Shown here in pieces: positions 55,401 to 64,000 of a stretch of 64,000 nucleotides of DNA. The position numbers and the translations under genes were made by a program. This DNA is from Prunella strophiata (Eukaryota; Chordata; Aves; Passeriformes; Prunellidae): contig JAZBQD010000015.1 of NCBI GenBank assembly GCA_036583965.1, forward strand, positions 26,634,310 through 26,698,309, read 5' to 3'. Within the stretch, counting starts at the first letter, position 1, and each line of letters opens with the position of its first letter. Under the pieces are notes generated by a model, which was not told where the DNA came from, made no database searches, and saw only the letters and a program-made list of their open reading frames with translations.

Positions 55401-58400
55401 GAACCACTGTAAGACTTCACAAGCAGAGAATTTAGCAGCCATGATTAGGGAGTGGGGCAGGACTTTGGCATCAGTCTTGTCAAACTCTGCACAGCTTCAC
55501 CACTGAAAAACAATTGCAGAAGCTACACTGCTTGCTTCAATTGTTGTTTTAAATTGTATTTTTCAGAGGAGATGAAACGCCCCAGCAGAAATATCCCCTT
55601 AACTGTGATGACTGCTGTTCCTGCAGTAATTGTTTTTTATTTACTAGTGAACATCTCATATCTGACTGTCCTCACACCTAAGGAAATTGTCTCCTCAGGT
55701 ATGTATTTCATATTTTTTTAAATAAAAAAGGACTGGCCCATTGACATATCCATCTGATGTCAATGCCCTGGGTTATTTCTGCTCACCTAACTTCACAGTC
55801 CAGAAATTTGGGTTCATTTTCTTTTAACAGAGAATTCTTCTTTAATTTTACTCTATGACACAAATGGGATGAATGCAGGCAGATTGTTGAAATTGTTGCC
55901 TTTTCCCTACACTGTCTGAAAAGAAATCAGAAGTGTATTAAAACCTGGAAAATAAGGTGAAAGTCAGGTCCCAAGTATAGATAGAGATGATCTTTGTTTT
56001 CCTGTAGTTTTAATCCTATCTCCTCCTTCTTTCCCTATCTCATTGAGTCTCAGACTAAAGCCATTACTCTTTAGGAGGTGGACAAGTCTAACATGTTCAG
56101 GAGTATAGAAAAGACTATGGACACGAAAATGTAGCCATTTTGGGTGTGTATTATTCATGATAAATACTGTGATTTCTCAGAAGAGCCTAAACAAAATTCC
56201 AGTGTATGTAAACCCTGTCTCAGATCCTGTACCAATAAACTGGCCATGAAAAGTTCCAAAGGGAAGTATTTCTCCTTGATTGTCCAAGCAGCACATTTTA
56301 AATCCCACTGTAATGAGACTGAGCTGTCACACCTTGCCTACAGACCTGACAAAAAACCATACCTCATTTGGATGGATCAATCATTTTTTTTCTTATGAAA
56401 AAAGCTCACTTATATAAATGAGAACAGTGTATCTGTCATTCAGTAACCTCATATTATCACTCAGCCAGTGTCAGGCTGTCTGCTGGGAGAGATGGATCAT
56501 TTGTATGCTACAATGAAGGAGGCAGCAAATACCAGACTATCCATGAATAGCAGCTGCCAGCTGGCATGACCAGGGGATGCTGCATGCATACCAGGGGAAC
56601 TGTGTTTATCTATGCCAGCTGAGAAGATAACCTTAAAATTATAGCACTTTTTCAAACATTTCTTGTTCCTTCACTAATACTTTTTTGTTTGTTTATTTTG
56701 GTGTTTTTGTTTGGTTTTGTTGTTTTGTTTTGTTTTGTTTTTGTTTTTTTTGAGGTGGGGGGCGGGGGGGGGCACTGTTTTCCGTGTCTCTAATAACTTC
56801 CTATGCTGCACAGGATACTGCAAGAACTGTGTTCCTCATGACATTTGGTTTTAGACCCACTAAATATTGTCCTCACTGCAATATCAGCTATAGCTCATTT
56901 CCAAGCAATATTGAATATCTCTTGTTTAAAAACAATCTTTCACATTTCCCAGTTCCACACAAAGCAAAATCTCATTAATAGATTATGTTGACTCATCTCT
57001 TAACATAGATGTGCTCCTGTTGGCAGTTTCCTGTAACAGCAGATTGTGTCACCATGCTGGTTACACCAGGGACCAAGGAGTTAATTTTCTTTCCTTGCCC
57101 AGATGCTTGTGATGCATGACATGAGATGTGGCTCACTCCTGCTGGGCAGTCCATGACTGTGGTATTGGCCCCAGCAGGTTTCCCTGGCTTGCTCTAGCAG
57201 GCAGCACTCCTTCTTGCTGTTATCCTCCCAGGAAATATTTAGCTCCTGAATGAAATACCCTTAGGATTGGATTAGCGTTTGACTACTGCAACGAAAAAGC
57301 AGGCATTGCTGGTAAATAATAGTTTCAAGTTTTGTTCCTGTTGAGTCTGTCTGTTATTCAGAACATGGTAATTGTACTACACTAATTCTTTGCTTTCTTG
57401 CAGTTGCTGTGGCAGTCACTTGGGCTGATCGAGTGATCCCCTCTGTTGCCTGGATTATTCCTCTCTCTGTTGCTGTCTCAATATTTGGTGCCCTCAACTG
57501 CAGCATGTTCACACTCGGTCGATTAAGCTATGCTGGAAGTCAGTCAGGACATTTACCTCTTTTAATATCCATGCTTAATGTCCACTCCTGTACACCAGCA
57601 CCAGCCATGATTTTTTCAACCACCATTGCATCCATTTTTATCATCCCCTCTGACCTTATTATGTTAACAAATTACTTTGGATTTTCTGCCTGGCTTATGA
57701 CTGGATTGACTTGTGCAAGCCTGATTGTACTTCGATACCGGGAACCTCATCTACACCGACCATACAAAGTAAATGGATCTAAGTTAAAAATATTTTTATA
57801 GATTTTTTTGAGTCCTGGATAGCATGCAAAAGTTATATAAGAAGTGCAAATCCAAAGTGGATAGTCACAAAAATATAAATAATTATTTCAATGCTTAGAG
57901 CTTTATTTGAAAATTTTGCTTCACTGTAAAAAGAAGAGAAACAAACAGATGGTCTCTGCCCCAGAGAAGTTGAAAACATGAGATGGTTTTTTGCAGAATG
58001 GGGGAGATGTGCAAACAATGTGGAACCATACCAGTGTGGAGCAGTAACAAGAACAGTATAGGACCCATTGCCATTCAGTTCATTAAACGTTGTTCTGCTC
58101 TCATCTTCCCTGACACAATCACAGGCATTAACAGTAGGTTGAGTTTCTTCTTACTCCAGCAGTCAGAAAGCTGGGTTAGAAGTGTATGCTTATTGTGAAG
58201 GCTTCCAGGCACCCAGCCCTGAGTGTCTTATAGGAACTCACAATATCATGTGAACAAATGGATTTCCAGTACTACCTGCCTCTCCCCCTTGACACAAGAA
58301 GGAGCCTAAACAAATATTTTTAAAAAGATTCCTCTCTTATAGGCAATTTTAGTCAGATGCCTCTTGTCCTGGGTGAATTTATAGCAGTATGACAAATGGT

Positions 58401-58759
58401 ACTCTACTGTGGTAAAGAACACATTGTTACTCTAATGTTACTCTAATGAATGAGGCAAAAAAATCACAGTTGGTTTGTTTGTTTCCTAAACTACTTTTCT
58501 TCTTCTCTTACAGGTGTTTTTGCCAGTTCCATTTATGATGGTGGCGATGTCTTTCTTCCTAGTTCTAGCTCCCATAGTCTGGTCTCCAAACATGCAATAT
58601 GTTTATGCTTTCCTGTTTATGCTTGGAAGTCTTATTTTTTATCTGCCTTTTGTACATTTTAAATTGCATTTTGCATTTCTTGATAAAATTACTTGTCACT
58701 TACAGCTCCTATTAGAAGTCTGTCCTGCTGATGGACCTACTGAGGGCAAATGTGAATAA
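52410..58759 (+). CDS. SLC7A13: SLC7A13-like amino-acid transporter light chain (AGT1 type)
   Basis: Four coding exons: 52410-53133, 55567-55698, 57404-57768, 58514-58759. All junctions are GT-AG and in phase, for 1467 nt and 488 residues (human 470). The first transmembrane helix carries GSIVGAGIFVSPTG (residues 37-50), the LAT-family unwound substrate-binding motif. Cys140 in QPFYGICPAP matches the cysteine that disulfide-links family members to an SLC3 heavy chain. Later blocks YLLVNISYLTVLTPKEIVSS, VTWADRVIPSVAWIIP and YREPHLHRPYK match human SLC7A13 closely (YLLVNISYLTVLTPREILSS). Many hydrophobic helices fit a 12-TM plasma-membrane exchanger. Human AGT1 carries aspartate, glutamate and cystine with rBAT; substrate here is inferred. 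ATG 52410 is the first in frame; a second Met at residue 20 just before QLKR would give a human-like N-terminus. No frame breaks. Confidence 0.9.
56685..56773 (+). repeat. TGTTT-rich tract ending in a G-run
   Basis: A low-complexity (TGTTT)n stretch in the second SLC7A13 intron, ending in GAGGTGGGGGGCGGGGGGGG (56752-56771), a strong G-tract cluster. Confidence 0.85.
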
Positions 58760-58852
58760 TGGCAGATATTTAATCTCAGTACAACTAAAAGCCAACAGAG
58801 GATTTTGTTTAACTGAGACTGCAAACAGTAAAATTTAGATGTTGGTGTGATA

Positions 58853-58925
58853 TATAGGTGTGTATGCATGCATATACATATATAGATGTATACACATATA
58901 TTGCAAACATGCACATATATGTTTA
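58853..58925. repeat. AT/CATA-rich simple repeat
   Basis: Imperfect alternating purine-pyrimidine repeat (atata, catgcatatacatata, tgtatacacatatat) about 100 bp after the SLC7A13 stop codon, probably in its 3' UTR. Confidence 0.8.
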
Positions 58926-58927
58926 TA

Positions 58928-59022
58928 TAGAATCACAGAATGAACTAGGTTGGAAAAGACCTTTGACACCATCAAATCCAACTTATGACCAAACACCTCC
59001 TCATCAAATAAACCATGGCATT
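58928..59022 (-). mobile_element. CR1 LINE 3' fragment
   Basis: Reverse-complement CR1 end: 'agaatcacagaatgaactaggttggaaaagacc', then 'catcaaatccaac'. About 95 bp. Confidence 0.88.
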
Positions 59023-62000
59023 AGCATAAGAAGTTAATATGTATATATGTTTGTTTTTGTTTGTATAAATACATTAATATATATGTATACTAATTTAATA
59101 GGTGCAAAGGATCTCTCTTAAACATGTAAAATCTGTAAAATGCTCTCTCCTGCTCCTTAAAACACAGTTAAAAGATACATAGAGTCTTGCAATAATAGAA
59201 ATAAGACTCAATCACAGCACAAATCATTATCAGTATTATCATACAATAAGGGAATAAATACATAATAGCATAATTATAAAAAGATACACTTTGAACTAAA
59301 TTGTCTGGATTATTCTTAGTTTGCTTATTGATTAGAATTTCTGGTTTAAAGACTTTATATTTTTTTTCATCTGCTACTTTTTTTGGCATTAATTTATTTT
59401 TAATAAAAGCCTTTGAAGAATATAATAAAGTTGACTGAGAACTTTTTAAATAGCAAGAAAATTGGACATGGCGCATCTTAGCTATTTTAGAGCAACACAT
59501 ACAAATTCAAGGTGAAATCTTACAATGCATCAAGTAAGACAATAAGAATTATTTATCCTTTTCATCACAGAAATAAAAGCTAAAGATATGTAGATTCCTT
59601 TTCTAAATAATTTACATCTTAGCATTAATATTACTTTATCCCTTGCTTTCTTTTTGGTGTTATTGAGAAGCAAGAGCTTTTTTAAGCCTCCTCCCCTCCA
59701 TTTTTATTTTGTTCATGAAAGCAAGATAAATTAATTATTTTTTCTTCTGATAATTGGGCCATATAAAGTTCACAGAATATTTAATCTTAAAAATAAATAA
59801 AAAGTACATAAAAACATCATGTATGTAGGTGATTATTAATATATGCTGCTATTTTTATAATTACAATATAATTACAAATATAAAGTGATTTTCCAAATCT
59901 GGCAATGAAAGATCAGCAACACAACCAGCAGATGGCCCCAGTCGAGCATCACTCTTACACCGTGATCTCTGGTTTGATGGATGTTTTATTGGAGAAAATG
60001 ACTTCCAGGGCATTGTATTATAACACAGTAGAATGAAAAAAATCTTGCTACAATACTCGATTCACTGATGTATAACAATTTTAGAGATCAGAATGACAGA
60101 TAAAGAATTCTTCATAGCTACCCAAAGTTTAGGGTGGCCATCAATAAAACCAGGAATCAACCGAAGGTTTAAGAGGATTTGACTTTGCACTGGAATGGAC
60201 CCCTAAATTAAAACAAATGCATGTAGCAAATTGCTTTTCTCAAGGTGATAATGCACACATAATGAAAATTTGAAGAAAAAATTATACCTTTTAACAAGGT
60301 GTATGAAGAGAAGTTCATACAAGTGAGGACTGCAGAGTATACAGCTGAGCTGGAGACCGGATCCCGCTGAAGGCAAGAAAGGAATCAATGTTTAATTTCA
60401 CTTAATAGTGCTATTGAAAAAACATTTCTCTTGCTGTTTAAATTCAAAAAATCATGAGACTCATCAACATTGTAGAGGAGTTTTATTTTAAGAACTGAAT
60501 TGTAAATGGAAGAAATTATTTTCCTGTGACCAAAGCATCCATTGGTGATCAGTACATACATGTGTGGCAGTGCCACAGATTTTCAACTGAACTTTCAAGT
60601 AATTTATTTCAATCTATATTTTAATATGTAAAAGAAAAGTGGAAGCTGTAAGAAAAAAAGTTTATGTAACAATAATACTCTGTTGTAGACCAGTTGATTA
60701 GGAAAAGCAAGCATCAGGGGGAAGTTGCTCAATTGGGTGTGCTATTTCCATGTAATTTCTTGTCAGTGTGTCAGCTATCTATTTAATTCCCTAATGAGTT
60801 GGGTACCTACTGATAACATATGTCATGGTATTTTTGGGTAATTGGAGCATGTATTTGTTAATGATACAAACTTCAAATATAGAGGTTTGGCCATTCCAAC
60901 CAATCAGAGAACTCAGAAGTTCCAATGAAATATAATATGAAATAAATTGCATTTATGTATCTTTTTTGGAATGTGAAGTAGATAGTTTTTATTTTAACAA
61001 AAATCTAGGAAATGGCACATAAATGTACAAGATGAGGAGATTTAGACTAGGTCAGAATTAAAAATGTTCATGCAAGCTTAAGCCCCTCTGCAAAGGCACC
61101 TTTCAATGGCCTTGCATTATCAGATCATAAACTGTTCTCTCTATATACCCTTACCTCATTTATTGGAATGAATGGATGGTGCCAAATAATTCACTATCAT
61201 TTTCTTCCCATTTCAGCATGTGATCTTGCATTTTGTTTATCACTCTCTGCTCAAATGCTGCTCTTGATAGACATTGTTGATATCTTACAGACTTTTCTAT
61301 GGTGTTCCTCATGACAGCACCTAGGCACTTCACAAACAACTACTAATTTCTCTTGAGTGTTATGAGCTGTGTCAGTGGTATCATCTTTGCTTGCTGGAAG
61401 TAAGTTAAGCTGATGTGTAGGTTGCACGAGAAATCCGTTTTGTGACATTCCCTGAGGAATACCTGGATAGGAGAACCATTTATGGAGATTCAAGTCCAAG
61501 TATGGATGTTTATCTTAGGAGCAGGGCAAAGAGTCAGGGAATTGGTGAACATGCAGTCTTGTATAGCTATTCAGACATTATATACACATTTCCATTTCCT
61601 TTCATTTCAGTTTTTAGATGGAAACAAAGGAAGTATGACCAAAATTGCTCACTAACTTTAGATGCCTAAGACAGGGTACCTTGAAGCTGATTTTTCGTAG
61701 TATTAATAAGTTCAGACTGCCTATAGTCCTCTGGAACTAAATTCCAAGAATACTATAAAAAGGAAAATAGGACAAATTATCACAGGTCACTGTCATTTAA
61801 ATGAATAGCTGTTATCCTTTAGCTCAACTTCTGGCCAACTGTGGGTAGCTGCAATTCCTTTAAGACCTACAGTCTACTAAATGTTAAGTTAAAAATATGA
61901 GATTTTAGAATTCACAAATCAAGCATGAGGATTTAAAGGCTGGTATAGAAAATAACGAAAAACAGAATTAATTGCAATTTTGAAAAATTATTATTGACAT

Positions 62001-63555
62001 TATTTCAGTATGGCCATGGAATTTTATAGAAAAAGAGCAATGTGTATTCTTCTGGGCAATACTCAAATTCCTAAATCCAGCAACTGTTCTGCAAGTGCTA
62101 CACCATTCATTGCATCGAATTCCTCCTTTTCTACAGCAAATGAGGGATTGGCTGTCTCACATTTAGCATCTTCTTCAACACAAATGTTGACTTATTCCCA
62201 GATCCAAGAGAATTCAGGATTTTCTGAAAAAGAATGCTCTCATTAAATGACCCCTTTTGGAAAGGGACTCACACAGCTGAGCTGAATTAGCATTATAAAA
62301 GCAATCCCACATATGGTATTGCCCATCCCCTGAATATGACTCACTGATGTTCTCTTAATTCAGACTTTCTTTTGCCTGAGTGTTTTAGAATACTAAATCA
62401 CAAAGAAGCAAATACACTATTAAATTTATAAAGATTTCTTATTGTTGCTGGCTCATTCCACATCTCCAAGTAGTAAGCATAAAGGAATAGAATTCAAATT
62501 TATAACTCATGTTAGCTACTCTGGCCAAGAGCAATTCAATATTTTAACATCATAGCTTGTTTCACTTGGTCTCAGCTGCTTTCCTACTTGAATATATCTC
62601 AGAAAATGGTATATGGAAGTGCAACTTTTATTACTAGACTACATCAGACATTTATTTATATTTTTAGGTTTTTTTAATCTTTGGCTTCATAATTCTTTTC
62701 TGCTTATGCATATTTGCATGTTTCAGAACTTCAGCCTTACAACAAGTAAAGATAGAATGTGTATAATTTTTTATCAATACTGTACTGACTGGTCCATTTT
62801 ACATGTAATTTCCCTATCTGTTTTTGTAGGTTTCTAACACAATATTTGTATGTATGTCTGCATTACCTTTCTTTTTTATTTTTCTTTTGTTCTTTATCTC
62901 CTTAAAAAGACAATTTAAAATACAAAATTATTATCAGTATTATTTTAAAAATTACTTGTAATTATACAACATGCTAATGTCCACGTGTGCTGACTGCTTT
63001 ACAAAAAAATAAAATCGCTTGGAGGCAAACCCCAGCAATTGTACAGAAGAAAGAAAAACCCCAGCAATTATTTGTTTTACTTCCCTTTTCATAGTGTTAA
63101 CTGTGATTCCAATCAAAAGATGATCAGCTAATAATGAAGAGCTTTGATGTGGTGATATTTGGTTGGAACCTCTGGGTTAATAGAGGAGGATGTATGAGGA
63201 GTTGCCTGTAGCTGCTAGGCCATGAGTTGTTCATACCTCTCAACTTCTGCTCTTAAGTTTGCTACATGCACTGTGGATATTGGTAAGGTTCCCTACATCT
63301 CAGTTTCCACATATGCCAAACCAGAAACAGCTGTGTTGTTTAACAACTACAGGTCAAAGAGCATTCACTTGGGATCTTCTCTCTGTATCACAGTTAGAAG
63401 TTATTCTTGTCATTGTCCTCTATGACTTATTTCAAGTGATGGGGGATCCTGGGCATTCCCAGTTCTTACTTGGCTTGATTTGGAGGGATAAGAACTGTAT
63501 CTGCTTCAGGAACTTTGAAGAGGTTTCTATTTTTGCTTTGGAATAGGAAATGAAA
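59023..63555. other. AT-rich intergenic region, no gene seen
   Basis: No coding exon, RNA gene or recognisable mobile element found. Frames here are under 110 residues and lack any family resemblance. SLC7A13's 3' UTR end is not clear: an AATAAA at 59007-59012 lies inside the CR1 piece and others occur further on. Confidence 0.55.
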
Positions 63556-63559
63556 CATT

Positions 63560-63980
63560 TTAAAATTATCAGGTTTGGATAGGCTTTATCCTACAGGTTT
63601 AAAGGCACTGGTGAAGAGTTGGACTGTTAATGTTGATTTTCAGTAAGTCTTGCTCCACAGGGGAAATTTCAGGAGTGCAAAGGAAAGGTAACATGCCAAT
63701 ATTTAAACAAAATAAAAGAAATGAACCAGGAAATTATAGACTTGTCAGTGTCACATAATTCCTTGGAAAAAGTAATGGAACAGATAACACAAAACTGAAT
63801 TAATAATTAATTAAAAGTGAGTAGCAGAATTAATGCCAGGTCATTTGTATTTATGGAAAATAATCCTATCAAACCAGTTTCACATACTGTAGTATAGGTT
63901 GGGATAAAAGCTGAAGAAAAGGTGATTTTGAGGTCCATCAAAGCTGCAGACTTGACAAAGTAGTTGCACCACTACAAATC
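63560..63980 (+). mobile_element. Decayed CR1-like LINE reverse-transcriptase fragment
   Basis: At about 63690-63790 one frame reads MPIFKQNKRNEPGNYRLVSV followed by a stop and FLGKSNGTD. This resembles the reverse-transcriptase segment of CR1-type LINEs (pattern IFKKGxKxxPGNYRPVSLTS..GK). Stops and shifts break it, and it may continue past the right edge. It differs from the young CR1 3' ends elsewhere in the window, because it is internal and more diverged. Confidence 0.6.
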
Positions 63981-64000
63981 AATCTGTTTTGTTTGGCAAA

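Noticed and set aside
1..64000. CRISPR arrays, bacterial operons, integrated prokaryotic DNA
   Set aside because: No regularly spaced repeats and no bacterial-type gene packing; all recognised genes are spliced vertebrate genes.

Overview
This is a vertebrate nuclear window from a bird, most likely a songbird. The evidence is CR1 LINE fragments throughout, avian ERVL-type and ERVK-type solo LTRs, and a tRNA-Ile-derived SINE with a CR1-like tail that resembles the zebra finch element TguSINE1. Genes are spliced with GT-AG introns, plus one AT-AC intron. CpG islands mark three 5' ends. Almost all long open frames in the window are chance frames.

Layout from left to right. (1) 1-6581: a tiny first coding exon of a cytosolic carbonic anhydrase (CA13-like) on the minus strand at 6551-6581. 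The rest of that gene should lie beyond the left edge. (2) 6582-7463: a CpG-rich promoter shared head-to-head with RBIS. (3) 7464-12670: RBIS (ribosome biogenesis factor, C8orf59), plus strand, 3 coding exons. (4) 13343-27134: E2F5, minus strand, 9 coding exons, tail-to-tail with RBIS. (5) 27.5-30.5 kb: intergenic. (6) 30659-49846: LRRCC1 (centrosomal LRR and coiled-coil protein), minus strand, 19 coding exons. (7) 50.2-52.4 kb: intergenic. (8) 52410-58759: SLC7A13-like amino-acid transporter, plus strand, 4 exons. (9) 58.8-64 kb: AT-rich intergenic DNA with LINE remnants at the edge.

The block CA13 / RBIS / E2F5 / LRRCC1 matches human 8q21.2 as I recall it. SLC7A13 directly beside LRRCC1 does not, because human SLC7A13 lies on the other side of the carbonic anhydrase cluster.

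Most notable observations: a U12-type AT-AC intron in E2F5; three mid-exon single-base excesses, each an extra G after CAG, that break otherwise conserved frames of E2F5 and LRRCC1, plus a fourth one-base phase conflict; overlapping opposite-strand poly(A) signals between RBIS and E2F5; an E2F5 exon encoding 67 residues not in the human protein as I remember it; and an intact ERVK-type solo LTR with a perfect 6-bp target duplication inside LRRCC1. I found no wholly new system. This is a conventional gene neighbourhood with several unusual details.
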